A DNA stretch of 64,000 bases from Ryuthela nishihirai (Eukaryota; Arthropoda; Arachnida; Araneae; Heptathelidae), in contig JAWZYU010000007.1 in assembly GCA_038380435.1 (NCBI GenBank), positions 23,911,001 through 23,975,000 on the forward strand, in the 5' to 3' direction. A program made the translations under genes and the position numbers. The notes under the pieces were generated by a model, which searched no databases, was not told where the DNA came from, and worked only from the letters and a program-made list of their open reading frames with translations. This document shows, piece by piece, positions 46,215 to 57,959 of this stretch (positions are counted from its first letter, which is position 1; each line of letters starts with the position of its first letter).

Positions 46215-46320
46215 ACTGTATCGTCAAATTCTACATTGGAGGAAGTCATCCAGTGTAGATGGCTTCAGCCTTCTACACTGGATGGGGGGAACGGGTCTTT
46301 GCCCCATGCAAGGGTAATGG
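46215..46320 (+). repeat. Isolated 5' end fragment of the RTE-like LINE
   Basis: About 100 bp (ATCGTCAAATTCTACATTGG, GTGTAGATGGCTTCAGCC, GGAACGGGTCTTTGCCCCAT) matches the start-codon region of the LINE at 53540-57060 (its positions about 56520-56620, inverted). A short internal repeat of TCTACACTGGATG is present. Nothing downstream of the LINE follows it. Confidence 0.75.
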
Positions 46321-46369
46321 AGGCCAAAAATTCTTGAACTGGTGCATATTTCACACATTTCCCAAGAAT

Positions 46370-47065
46370 TTTTAAAAAAAAACTCTTGAAACGATGGTGG
46401 AAATGTTATTCTGCAATGGAAATCCAGTCTCGCTTTCCCTCCCCCCTATTTTTTCTAGATCTGGGCCTGGTTATAAATAAATGAGAAAAATCAATAAGTA
46501 CAAATTACTATAATAATTTGTAAGTCACTGTTTGATAACTACAAATAAAGCAATAACATCATAGCACATATATTTAGATACTATTAATAAGAATTAAATT
46601 AATATAATGTTACCATCTCTGACAAATTGGTGTGCTCATTTTCAAAGAGAAGAAAGTTTTGATTTTCCACTGTAACAGTGGAAATTCAAAATAATGGATC
46701 ACTGGGAAAATGCAAATAGTAATTTTTTTTAGTAACTATAGAGCATAAAAAGTTTTATTTTAAAATATTGGGTTTTTCCAGACCCATTAATAGTAAGGGG
46801 GCAAATCATTATTGCCAGTGTGCTATTGATCATCACAGTCTACCAGCAAAATTTAAATTTTCTACCATAAGTTGATCATTGGAAACAGGTCTAGATATAA
46901 GGTGGGGGTTCTCTAAAGCTCTCTAAACTCTAAATGTAGTGGAAACTGTTGCATTGCAATGGAAATCCAGTCTCCATTCTGCCCCCATCCTCCACCAATT
47001 TACTTTTTTCTGGTTTTATTATATTACTTGGCCCTCCTTTTATTTCTTTCTAGATCCAGATCTGT
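46370..47065 (+). repeat. Two copies of a dispersed repeat (46390-46470, 46930-47065)
   Basis: Both contain GCAATGGAAATCCAGTCT, a C/T-rich run and CTAGATC...G.CC. They also resemble 16976-17135. They are not identified with any transposon I can name. Confidence 0.5.
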
Positions 47066-47089
47066 TTTCCGTAGTTTGTAGCCATCTTT

Positions 47090-47835
47090 CAGCAAGCTGT
47101 TAGATTACTTTTCTATATCATACTTTATGCTTGGAGGTGATTTTCTGAAATGTTTGAAACTACCTACTTCAAAGAAAATAAGCTGTGGAGCAAAAGAGGT
47201 GGTAGTCAGAATTTAGAATGAGCTAGGTGTACGCTGGAACTGTATGTTGGGTGAGGAAGAAGCTCAAATGCCAGTTCTCAAAGTTTTTCTTTGGTCCAAA
47301 GTGCAGTGTGTTTTTGCTTTGTATTGTTGGAGGAATATTTTATATCTGTTTGCAATCTTGGGTGACATTGAAGCATCACAGAAGGCAAGCTTCTAGTTGT
47401 GCTGAGTAGAAATTGACATTGATGACATGTCCATCAGGAACCAGTTTAAAGTGCACTACACCATCAAAATTCTGCTAAATATAACACTACCTTTCTTTTG
47501 AATTGTCCCCTCTTTGGGACAGGAAATGTGGGCTGGCCCAAGTCAAGCCACTGCTTGCGAGTATTAAGATTGTTGAAAAAGATCCATTTTTCATTGCCTG
47601 TAACAATTCATTTGCTGAAATATGCCATGTGGATTAGTGAAGAGTTTCCTTCAGATTCCGATACGAATGTTTGTTCAGTAGTCAGTTCATGTGGAACACT
47701 TTGGCAATTTCTTGCTACCTTACTGATGTGTTACAGATGCCACAATATAGTTGCTTTTGAGCTACCATATTCAGACAAGAGCCTGCAAGTGCTTGTCAAT
47801 GGATTGACTGCAATGATGTGTGTATGTTTTGATAG
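47090..47835 (-). pseudogene. Decayed mariner transposase
   Basis: Minus-strand frames give, in order, a LLQAMKNGSF block, GVVHFKLVPDGHVINVNFYS (the GVVHFE.LP.G.TIN...Y block of mariner transposases), QLEACL, and near the end NSDYHLF (degraded PSDYHLF). The order and spacing fit a mariner transposase of the SETMAR-like group. Many stops and frameshifts. Confidence 0.75.
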
Positions 47836-47914
47836 TGGTGGGGGCTCAGTCAATAGCACACCAGGCTCGTAATCTCCAGTTCCCAGGTTTGAGTCCCAGC
47901 TGAGCCAGCATTCA
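47836..47914 (+). repeat. SINE family A, tRNA-related head only
   Basis: GTGGGGGCTCAGTCAATAGC box A and GGTTTGAGTCCC box B are present. Similarity stops just after the tRNA-like part (CAGCTGAGCCAGCATT). The SINE body and 3' end are missing. Confidence 0.8.
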
Positions 47915-47948
47915 CTCATTGTACAATGTTTGTAATGATGTTTGTAAT

Positions 47949-47993
47949 GTCCATAACTATTGCAAGTATCCAATACTTGCAATAGTTATGGAC
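47949..47993. repeat. Perfect hairpin with 21-bp arms and 3-base loop
   Basis: GTCCATAACTATTGCAAGTA begins the left arm (47949-47969). The right arm (47973-47993) is its exact reverse complement. It sits about 35 bp after the truncated SINE head. Confidence 0.95.
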
Positions 47994-47999
47994 TTATGC

Positions 48000-50900
48000 A
48001 GTGGATTTTAATACTTTCACCTTAGTACTAAGTTTAGAGGTATGCAAATGTAACACTGTGATGTGTAGCTTGTACACATTTTGCATGGCGAAAAATGCAC
48101 AGACTTAGAAAGATCTTAGAATATTTCATGAATATGTATTTATGCTAAAACGTTTTTACTATTGCAAAAATTATGTCTTAATAAGTTTACCATGGAACAT
48201 ATAGTTAAATGCAGATGTGTGTATTTTCCTTATTGTTTAAAGAAAAAAGAATTATGACTGTAGTATGTAATTTAAGGTTTGTTTTACCAATTAACCAACC
48301 AATTTAACAATGTTTTGTAGCACAGTTTTATATGTTGTGGCAAATATTGCACTTGTTAACATAATTTGTACATCATATAAGTTATGCACATTTAATTTCA
48401 AGGAAGTTTTCTGAAATCTTGATAGTATTACCTAACTAAACATGCAAAGGTTGCATAAGTATGTAAGTAAATATGGCTTTGTAATAAAATGCAGTGTACT
48501 TTGAAATCATTAAGGTAAGACATGGTGAAAACAGAGAATAAAAGAATGCATGTATATTGTAAAATATTTGAATCTTTATTATGTGGAGATTGAAAAGTCA
48601 TGCAACCCACAAAGTTAATTATTGTTACCCCACTTGAGAGCTGAACATATATAAATTGCCACCTATTTGACAACAGCTGTAATATGCAAGTTATGCAAAG
48701 GTTGTATTTATGACTCTGAGATGTTCACAACCTGCATAAGTTTTGTTTGATAGCAGTCAAAAATTAATTATTTTTCTTACTAATGAAACACATGTTGTGA
48801 TATTATATCTTGTTCTTGGCTATGTAAACCGAACAATTTTCAATTTAATTATCACAATATCTAGCTGTACAAGTTAAAAATATTCCCAGGTTGATCTTAC
48901 ATTATCACCAATTTGCCTCACATCAGGGGTATATTGCATTTCTAGCAGTATCCAAGATTTCTCATTTTAAATCTTATTTCTACTGGAAAATCGACCTTTC
49001 CTTACAAAGATGATACAGTGTGAAACAAGATAATAAATTATTATTACCAGTAATAATTATTATTACCAGTTGTTGATACTTGGGCTGGCTCAGTCTCTTG
49101 CTGCCTGTAATTGATGGTCCACCTTAGTTGACGCATGCCTTAACATCGCACACAAGGTATACCAGTCCCTTATACTGTTGTTCAACTGGTAATCTTCTGA
49201 CTTTACTATTGTTCTGCTAGATACAGCTATATATCGTGATATTATATTATTATCAATATTTTTTATCATGATTTATATATCGTGTTAGCTAGATACAGCA
49301 ATATATCGTGTAATTAAATTGACATAGAGTAGCTGTGGTTGTGATTTATTTTATTTTTATGTAAACCAAAATATATTTAGGCAAGCATTTCCAAATTCTC
49401 TTGTATCTGAATAACTAAAGTTCGCTTCTTGGCTAGAAGTTAATGAACATGACTGTTGGTTTTAAAAGATGGGGCAACAACACATGCTGCAAACTCAACA
49501 ATAATGATGTTGGAAGGATTCTTTGGGGAGTATATTTTTTTGTAGTTACCAAAACCTTTGAACTTTTCTCCTGGCTTTCTTGTTTGGTGATATTTGAAAC
49601 TAAAATTTGCACCCAAACAAAAATCACCCATTGCAAAAACTGAAATAATAATATTGATTAATAAGATTCAAGTATAACTCTTGCAACCCTTCATTGTGTA
49701 TCCTCAAATATTGTAAAAATAGATCTTCAAAAATGGTGCATTCTTACAGCACTTCTACGATATTTGTAGTTGGGCATGTTACATTGTTGCTTTATTCCAA
49801 ATGGATTGCATAACTTCTCAATCACCTGTGTAATTTCTTTTAAATAATTTTAATATTGATTTTGCAAAAATATGGCTGAATGTAAAATAGAATATTTTTT
49901 CCTAAACAAAATCGGAAGGGTTAAAAAAAGAGGAAAAAGTTTTGTTTCTGTAGAAATATTTTTTTAAATCTTATTCTATGTAGTTGGAATAATGTTGTAA
50001 CAAAATGTAAAAGAAGTGTTTAGAATATTTCTTATGACACTAAAAAATACAATAGATAGAAATATTTTTGACACTTTTTGAAGCTGCATAAAAATATTGA
50101 TTGCTTTAAATCAATTTAGTGATAGATAAGAGGATTCTCATGTCTTTTTCTGGTACTGCTGTCTGGAAATGAGAATACTCATGTTTCCTATACTTTTGCT
50201 GTAACGTTACTGACAGTCAGTAATGACTGATCACATGAAATCTTTTTTCTTCTGGATATGGCTATTGAGAAACAATAATTTTTATGTCATACAGTGAGTA
50301 GTTTAGTTGTTTATCACTTCAATGAAATGTACAGGAATTTTCCAATGTTGCAATTAGAATGTTTATGAGAATACACGAGTTTGTAAGATGGTGCCAAAAA
50401 GGAAGCATGTGGAAGGTGAGCACAAGTGCTGGAAGCAAGAAGTATGCTAACTGAGCATGTGGATTGTACCATAGCTATGCTAAGAGAAGTGAAACCCACT
50501 ACATCTGCAAGTTGTTTGGTATTGTTGCATAAAGATTATGCTCCAACAAATACCACACTATAAAATCATACTTGAGAGCTTTGGAAACATACACATCGTG
50601 TTCTGATTTAATTGTTCAAAGATAAGGCAAGGTATAAATTTTTAAATGAATGAGTGTTGAAAATTTTGTAAACCTCAAAGCTTTCCAGTGGTTGGATTTG
50701 TAACACAATATTGTCTGATCAGCACTGTGTTAAGAATAGAGATTATACTTGGAGTTTCTTTCATTTATCAAATTAAGAAAAAAAAAAAATCTTTTTTTGT
50801 TGTAACGTTGAAGTATTTCTTTATCTTTGCAAATAACTTTTGTTGTGATATAAGTGTATAAATTTCGAAGTTCTTTTCAAGTGAAGATCATATCTAAACA

Positions 50901-51435
50901 TATTTCTATATGAAACTGATGTAAAGTCAGCTAACTTAAGCTTTTTACTTAAACCAATTTTAGACAGTGCATAATCTGTAATAATGCCCTTATTTGTCAA
51001 AAACATGAATTTAACAGAGTGATTCATTCAGAAACTAATAATATGTCATAGCATTTTTGGTGTCAAATGCATTTTTTAAACATTTTTGAAACATGATCAT
51101 GTTTAAGAATATTAGTAGACGACTACCTATCTGGGGAAACTAGAGTCCCACCTCATTTTCTGTATAGTATTCAACTACTAAAATATATAACAATGTTCTT
51201 CAGTTTTGGTATTATGCATTTATATATATATCCTCCTGTCTAAATATGTATTTTTTAAGTCAACAGTGACATTTTGTGCCAGGTATTAATATAATATTAA
51301 TATGAAATAAAGGCCAAATTAGACCTGGATTTTAGTGGTGCAAGTAAAGGCAAAGAATGATCCAGTGAAGATCATCATCAAGTCTAAGAAGGAACCAAAA
51401 AGATAAGAAGTTACTTCTGAAATCTAGGACTTACA
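48000..51435. other. Intergenic AT-rich DNA without recognised features
   Basis: This is the longest quiet stretch in the window. The short frames here are each 60-81 residues on competing strands and carry no recognisable motif. No transposon termini were recognised. Confidence 0.5.
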
Positions 51436-51443
51436 ATCTAGAA

Positions 51444-53367
51444 CAATAATTCTCAAGCTTTTTTTCTGCTGACTGACCACTTTGGCTGGGCATAACTTCC
51501 ATCCCATTTTTGCCACTATATATGTACATACACAATGAAAAATTTATCAGGCTTAGCCAATCTTTTTCTGCAACATGCCACCTGTTATGCTGGTAATGTG
51601 TCATGTACCACCTGGGGCAAATCAAATATGAAATAGCATAAAAACTGAAGGCTTGCCACCAATAAAAGCCGCACATGCCACAGGTTATTCACCCATGGAT
51701 TAGAAGAATTGTTGCTTTTGGTAAGACACTGAGGAGATAATTTTTGGTTTCAAGTTGGAATGTCATGCTCAGCTGGTTCGTGGTTTTCAGCCATTTTCTT
51801 TATATGCTGCATAGAACAGAGAGAAACTTGGATCCTCTCCTGACTTGTACTGGATTTTTCATACCAGGATGTGACTCACTAAACTCGGATTCTCTCAATG
51901 GTACAGCTAGAAAGTTCTGAAGGGAGGAGAGGGGTTGACAGGTTTGAGTCTGAGATTGGGGGTTTTGGGCATACACGAGTCTCAGATTTCAGAGACTGCC
52001 TTTAGAAAAATGTTTAAGCCTTTAAGGGTGAGCAGGAATTATAACCTCCCCACCATGGATATACCACTAGGTTCTCTGACCACTGTATCAACTACGAACT
52101 AACCAACAATACTAATATGCCCACTAAAACAGTAGCTAGTTCCCTAATCAGTTACCTTTAAAGTGCTCAGAATCAGACCTCATAGTTGTTTATTGTGTGA
52201 ATTGCAGCTGCATCATTGAGTTCTGGTTACTTAGATTGCAATTGAAGCCGAAGTGCATCAGCACATGAACATGGCTATGTGCATGGAAACATGACATTGA
52301 TCTCTCTCTGCTGAGTTGACTTTTGTGAATGAATTTTTGATTCATCCAAACTCTATCACTGATTATGGAAAATCTTTGTAAATTGCTCATGGAAGCCTGT
52401 AAGTGTGCACTGAATTTTCAAAGTCTGATCTGAATTTATTCCCTGGATGAAAGCAAGAAATTGACAAGGGTTATGAAGGAGCCAAATTCTCATGATCAAG
52501 ATGGCCGCACTTGTATGTTATATAAATGAAAAGTCACATTCAGGGTTCCCTAAATTTGGAATAAGATTTGGAAAAAAATGTCACTGGATATAAATTGAAG
52601 ACATGATTAATATCTCTTTAGATGTTGATTTTCAATAATATGTTTAAAATTTAAGGACTGAAGCTGGAACATTTAACAGCAGATGCTGCTCACATTCTTT
52701 CAAAACATTTCCTCCTCCCCTCCATCCCCCAGCCCCTAAAAAATTGGTGAAAACTAAAAGTTTATTACACAAACTTTAAATATTACATTTAGTGAACAAT
52801 TTGTTATAAAAGTTGTTTTAACTTTTGAGATACATTTTCATGACTAGCAAAAGTTGCAGTTAAATGTTTCATGTTCTGTAACCCTTTATTTTTCCCAATA
52901 TTTTCCCCAATATTTTATATTTAGAGATTTAGAGAGAATTGAGTGAGATCTTCAGCTGTGACATTTTTCTCATAAGCTTATTTTCGAAGTTACAGAACTT
53001 TGAATGTGGCTTTCCATTCACATACGGAAATATTCATTCATGGTAGCCCCAGACATTAACTGTGGCAACCTTGTAATATATTATTCAGATCCTTCAGGAA
53101 GCTGAAAATATCATCCAAGTTGGGAAGCCTTCCAACTTGCCAAGTTTGATCCTTGAGGAAACTGAAATAATCACCAACTGGACAAGCAAAGAGAAGTCAT
53201 ATTTTGTCTTCCTCATCCTGTTCAAAGGGACAGGTGAACACTTTGCCTTATGGCAACTAGAAGTTGCATATGTCCACTTCTGATCTCATCATACTGCATT
53301 TAAATATATACACTTTTGAGGAGCATGCATTTTAGACAGCACATAGACCTCACTTTGAGAACAACTG
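51444..53367 (-). mobile_element. hAT-type element (1.92 kb) with perfect 8-bp TSD
   Basis: It is flanked by ATCTAGAA at 51436-51443 and 53368-53375. The ends CAATAATTCTCAAGC and CTTTGAGAACAACTG are imperfect inverted hAT-type repeats. On the minus strand at about 53080-53230 a frame reads RLPNLDDIFSFLKDLNNILQ, resembling the conserved L..LADIF..LN.LN..LQG stretch of ZBED5/FAM200-like hAT transposases. The rest is strongly decayed or deleted. About 90 bp at 61413-61500 resembles 52905-53000 in inverted orientation. Confidence 0.82.
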
Positions 53368-53599
53368 ATCTAGAAAACATTTACCGAGTGGTTTTTGAAA
53401 ATTTAGTTCTTAAGGCTTCAATTTAAGCTTTGAATAGGACAAATTTCCAAGTTTTGTATAAGAATGTTGAATTTTGTATTTTATGTGAATTTTCAAAGTT
53501 GCAGATTTAAGTTTACGGCACCTCAAATATATTAGTCATCATCATCCTCAAGCAGCCATGGGCTACGGAAGTCCGACCAGAATGGGTAATTTAATTCTC

Positions 53600-55219
53600 C
53601 AAGCATATCTGTCCTGAGTTGCATCTGCTGGGTCTGGTCAATGCACTCCAATTCTAACAAGGTCCTGTTTCACATTGTCTGCCCACCACATCCTAGGTCT
53701 CCCCTTCTTTCTGAGGCCTTTAGGCACACTGTTCATAACCCTATTCGCCAATCTATAATTATTCATACGGGCAACATGGCCAAACCAACGGATCTCTCTC
53801 TGTACAATATGTTGCTTAAAGGAGGTTGCAAACTCCTTTGCCTAACCTCATCATTAGTTACAAAGTTGAACCACCTAATGCCCAAGATACTGCATAAGCA
53901 TCTGGAATCAAAAGCATCTAGTTTCCTGTTATCTTGTTTACAAAGTGTCCAAGTTTCACTACCATAACTAACCCTAGAAAGAACCAAACTATTATACAGT
54001 CTAATTTTAGTCTTTAGGTGTATATGCCTATTTCTCCACACTCTCCATAGATTCTTAAAAGTCCCGGCAGCAATCCCTATTTGTCTGTTAATCTCATGCT
54101 GCACATCACCAGTATCTGTTACATAGCTCCCAAGATAATTAAACTGTGACACCTGCTCAAGACTGCAACCATTCAGATTAACTGAATCACAGCCTGCCTG
54201 ACCAATTTTCATCACTTTAGTTTTCTCTCTGTTTATAACCAAACCTACTCTACTACCAGTCTCATCAACAGCTCGAATGAAAGAGTTCATCTCATCAACA
54301 TCATTTGCCAAAAGGGCTAAATCATCAGCATAATCTAAATCAGAAATTTTCGTATCTCCAGCCCATTTAAGGCCAAAATCTTTCCCTTGAAGTGAATTTC
54401 GCATAACATAATCAATAACCAAACTAAAGAGAAAAGGAGACAAAATGCAACCTTGTCGAACACCAGAAGTAATGCTAAACCAATTGCTTCAAGCCTTACC
54501 AACTCTCACACACGACTCAGTGTTATTATAGAGAACTTTCATAATGTTAACTAACTTGTCTGGTATACCATATGATTTCACAATCAACCACAAATTATGA
54601 CGATCAACAGAGTCGAAAGCCTTTTTGAAATCAACAAAGCTAGCAACCAAAGGTTTCTGAAACTCTAAACATTTCTGAACAATCTGCCTAAGTGAAAATA
54701 TCTGATCCACACATCCCCTACCACTTCTGAATCCACATTGCTCATCACGCAATTGACTGTCAACCAGATTCTTAATTCTATTAAGCACAATCATGGAAAG
54801 AACTTTACCTGGAACAGAGAGTAGGCTGATACCCCTATAGTTATCACAAGAACTGCGATCACCTTTTTTGAAAATAGGGATAACAATAGCTCTGGTAAAA
54901 TCCTTAGGAACCATGCCTTTATCATAAAAGATATTCAGAATTTCAGTCATCCAAGTGGTAACCGAAACATTCCCAGCTCTAAGCATTTCTGTAGTAATTT
55001 CATCTACCCCTGGGGATTTATGTATTTAAGTTTAGAAACAGCCAAAATAACTTCAGATTGTGTTATAGGGCCAACATTAAAGCCAGTAATGCATCTATCA
55101 TCATTACAAACAATGGGAGTAGAACTAACCACATTGTTTAGAATATCACTGAAATGCTCAGTCCACCTAGCCATGACAGAAACCTCCCCTTCTATAACCT
55201 TACCTTGTTTATCCTTCAA
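53600..55219 (-). pseudogene. LINE reverse transcriptase domain, interrupted
   Basis: There are three successive frames. 55004-55219 is the linker (MARWTEHFSDILNN). 54489-54986 has IVIPIFKKGDRSSCDNYRGI, FRSGRGCVDQIFSLRQ and VDFKKAFDSVDR (RT motif A). 53763-54443 has SPFLFSLVIDYV, DYADDLALL (catalytic YADD at residues 38-41), FNYLGSYVTDTGD and YGSETWTLCKQD. A frameshift near 55000 and another near 53770 separate frames, and one in-frame TGA lies near 54489. After the last frameshift the C-terminal FGHV.RM-type segment and a GRPR.WW.D motif continue to about 53600. All catalytic motifs remain, but the protein cannot be made as one chain from this copy. Confidence 0.88.
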
Positions 55220-56563
55220 TCATTGTATGGCTGTCCGTTTTCTACCACATGAAACATTAACTATCTGGTACAGCTCTCTGCTGTTGTGCTGCCTAACTGC
55301 TTCCTCGGCTTTGTCAGCCAAGCCATCAAGCCAAAGATTCTTATCAGTAGCTAACTGATCCTTTACACGTTTATTAAGCTCTCTGTAATCCTTTCTATTA
55401 GGACTAGTAGGGTACTGATTAAGGACATTCCTACAATTCCTTCTTTCTGAAATAAGCTCAAGTGCCTTATCACTTAAATAATTCTGTCTCCTCTGCTCCT
55501 TTTTTCCTAAAAGAGTATAGTTAGTTTCCAAAAAAGCCTGTTTAAAATGGCCCCATTCTTCCTCAACTTCAGTATTAAGGAAACCATGACTGTCATAATG
55601 ACTTAGTAACCTATCATGGTAAGCTTTAGCTATAACTGGGTCTTTCAGAGCTTCAGTATTAAAGGTAAATTTTTTAAATTTAGCACAACACTTTTTAAGT
55701 TGCAAGACACATTTAACAAGGTAATGGTCAGATCCAATTTCAGCTCCCCTATATGCCCTGGTATTTCTAACAGAACTAGCCCATTTGCGGTTAATTAATA
55801 TATAATCAATCATATTCCTATGCAGCCCATCGGGTGAAACCCATGTGTATTTATGTATGTCGCAGTGTTTGTAATAAGTATTGGTTATTCTGAAACCATA
55901 GAGTTTACTTACCAGTAGGAGACGTTGCCCATTGCCATTGCAGCTACCAATACCAAAAGGGCCAATCACCCCTCCCCAAAGGTCAGAGTCAGTACCAACT
56001 TTGGCATTGAAGTCACCAAAAACAAGGGTAATATCTCCTTTCTTGACAGAATTCAAAATATCTTGAAGTGGTCCGTAAAACCTATCCTTCTCATCCTCAA
56101 CGGCATCCTCAGTGGGGGCATAACAGCAGAGAACATTCAAGTCTTGAACGCTTCTCTGAAATTTTGCTGTAAGAAACCTTTCATTAATGCACTCATATCC
56201 TAGAAGAGCATCACTAGCGTGTCTGCTGAGAAGCAGACCCACGCCTTGGTGATGCTTATTGTCCCTCCCTGAAAAGAGAAATTTAAGATTATTTTTAAGA
56301 ATATGACCTTTATCTGTCCATCTGGTCTCTTGCAAGCCGAGAATACCTAAATTATAACAGTGGAATTCTTGTGAGAGGACATCAAGAGAATAAGCTCTGT
56401 GCAGTGTCCTCACATTCCAACTACCTATGGAGAGAAAATGGTTAGTGGAATGTTCAAAGAAACTATGTTTATTGAGAGAGGGAATGCAGACAATATCAAA
56501 CAGCCCTGTAATCAAAGACATGGGGCAAAGACCCGTTCCCCCACCACTAAAGGCTGAAGCCAT
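55220..56563 (-). CDS. LINE endonuclease domain (APE/EEP type), 447 residues
   Basis: This part nicks target DNA to prime reverse transcription. All endonuclease/exonuclease/phosphatase-fold landmarks are visible: SWNVRT at residues 48-53 (catalytic Asn), LQETRW at 77-82 (metal-binding Glu), GDFNA at 183-187, MIDYIL at 251-256 and SDH at 278-280. About 150 further residues lead toward the RT. It ends at an in-frame TGA, and the following frame (from 55219) continues in the same phase with LKDKQGKV. It is therefore the N-terminal half of one polyprotein, not a separate gene. Database entries of this kind are often labelled 'craniofacial development protein 2-like'. The ATG at 56563 (MASAFSGGG) is the first in the frame, and the same start region is found in the other copies. 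Confidence 0.88.
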   Translation of the reverse strand: MASAFSGGGTGLCPMSLITGLFDIVCIPSLNKHSFFEHSTNHFLSIGSWNVRTLHRAYSLDVLSQEFHCYNLGILGLQETRWTDKGHILKNNLKFLFSGRDNKHHQGVGLLLSRHASDALLGYECINERFLTAKFQRSVQDLNVLCCYAPTEDAVEDEKDRFYGPLQDILNSVKKGDITLVFGDFNAKVGTDSDLWGGVIGPFGIGSCNGNGQRLLLVSKLYGFRITNTYYKHCDIHKYTWVSPDGLHRNMIDYILINRKWASSVRNTRAYRGAEIGSDHYLVKCVLQLKKCCAKFKKFTFNTEALKDPVIAKAYHDRLLSHYDSHGFLNTEVEEEWGHFKQAFLETNYTLLGKKEQRRQNYLSDKALELISERRNCRNVLNQYPTSPNRKDYRELNKRVKDQLATDKNLWLDGLADKAEEAVRQHNSRELYQIVNVSCGRKRTAIQ

Positions 56564-57147
56564 CTACACTGGAAGACTTCCTTCAATGTAGAATTTGACG
56601 ATGCCAATAGAAGCAAAGAGTTCAGGTGCCTGCGATAACCTCTGCTCAGGATTATCCACCAGTTGATAAACATATCCTGTGAATCTATTCACTTGGGGCT
56701 GTCAATCCACAAACAGAAAACACAGCGGAAGATTTTCTCTCCACAGAAGCTCACCAGTGCAGCAAATTTAGGATCCATAATCAAGCTCAGAGCCATATAT
56801 CTGTCCAGTCCAGTGGGTTTATATGGTCAGCACCAGGAACCTGTATGGTTGACCACTCCTCAGCAGGGTAGAAAAAAAAAAAGTAGCCATAGTTGTCCAG
56901 ATCAGTAGGCCACACTAATCTGGTAGCCCTCCCCTTCCGTTTACTTCCACAAGAGAGTATCTCTTTTGAAAGGTACTAACGGTCTGCACCACGAGAAGGC
57001 GGGGTCGGACATTAGGTGCTAGGCCTGGTCGGTTCTATGCATCATCACAGGGGATTGGTGCATAGCTCTCCTTCCAGTGACTCCCTAGCTTCCATTTACA
57101 GACCATATATTAGTATATATATAATATTAAAAAAAGTACAAAATAAT

Positions 57148-57306
57148 CCTAAAACACATTGATGGTGTCATCAGTCACTGAATTCGTATTCACTTCAAAG
57201 GAAGATGGGGTGCCGACAATCTTGTTAAATAGGTAAATGAGTGCCCTATGTTCCTTTGAAGAGAATACGAATTCAATGACCGATTGCACTATTGATATGT
57301 TTTAGG
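57148..57306. mobile_element. 159-bp MITE-like inverted repeat
   Basis: The ends CCTAAAACACATTGATGGTG... and ...ATGTTTTAGG form inverted repeats of about 56-60 bp. The inner parts are almost perfect (TGAATTCGTATTC and CTTCAAAGGAA). The loop is about 45 bp. No clear target duplication was found, and no larger parent element is visible here. Confidence 0.8.
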
Positions 57307-57584
57307 TTTATTTTCCACGTTTTAGGGTGCATATAGGAAGATAGGTTTTGTTAAATTTATTTATAAATTTTTTATTTGTTTCTAAAAAAAATCCTACCTT
57401 CATTTGACGTGATTCATAAACATAGACCACGTTTCCCCCCATTTTTTTTTTTGCAGTCTTGTTTGAAGTCGCCCATGACATTCAAGATATCGTCAGCAAA
57501 ATTCGTCTCGCCCCAATATTTTTTTTGGGGGGAGTGGGAAGATTGGTTAGGGCCAAATTCGAAACAGTTTGCGACTGCCCTCAT

Positions 57585-57955
57585 GTGAACTTTCATATTG
57601 ACATCTAACTTATAATTGTAGGCCCTCACTCTCGGAAGATACAACGGAACAATAATTTTTATATTTCCCTATTTTTAGGAGGGAAGAAATGGATGAAATT
57701 TTTTAACCTACAACATTCCCTATTTCATAAGCTTCCATTTGACGCATAGCATGTTACTTTTGGCCATTGCATCCCAAAAATATAGCGGAACAATCGTTTT
57801 TCGTATTTCCCTTTTCTAGGGGGGAAGAAAGCATGAGAAGTAATTTTTTTTAAAACCTATGACACACCCCGCATCATAAGCTTCCTTCTGACATATAAAT
57901 CATTAAGTTTGTCGGTCGCGTTCGAAAGATATGGGGAAACAACTGTTTTGACAAA
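57585..57955 (+). repeat. Diverged tandem repeats, period about 141-149 bp
   Basis: Two full units and partial flanking units share a GAA(A)GATA..GCGGAACAA block, TTTTT.TATTTCCC, TTTAGG.GGGAAGAAA, a T/A run, CCTA..ACA..CCC..ATCATAAGCTTCC and TTGAC/CTGACATA. CGGAAC starts at 57645 and 57786, and GGAAAC at 57935. Base content is less AT-rich than the surroundings. The source is unknown. Confidence 0.75.
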
Positions 57956-57959
57956 TCCA

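Larger units (their letters stand above)
53540..57060 (-). mobile_element. Nearly full-length RTE-like non-LTR retrotransposon
   Basis: It reads right to left: 5' leader (about 57060-56564), one long frame for an APE-type endonuclease (56563-55220), RT (55219 to about 54443), and a C-terminal region to about 53600. The 3' end carries a short GATGATGATGA-like tail (ATCATCATCC at 53537-53546 on the plus strand). A short trinucleotide tail and single-frame endonuclease-RT layout suggest the RTE clade. Removing two in-frame TGA codons and two frameshifts would leave one frame of about 980 codons, so this is a fairly young copy. The exact 5' boundary is uncertain. Confidence 0.87.

Noticed and set aside
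55220..56563. The 447-residue frame as a host 'craniofacial development protein 2-like' gene
   Set aside because: The frame is the endonuclease part of a LINE. RT motifs follow in order, and related copies lie at 2335, 9640 and 61537.
57414..57644. A minus-strand frame of 76 residues with DDILNVMGDF, resembling a LINE endonuclease motif
   Set aside because: The rest of the frame has no endonuclease landmarks and it overlaps the tandem-repeat block, so the likeness is probably chance.
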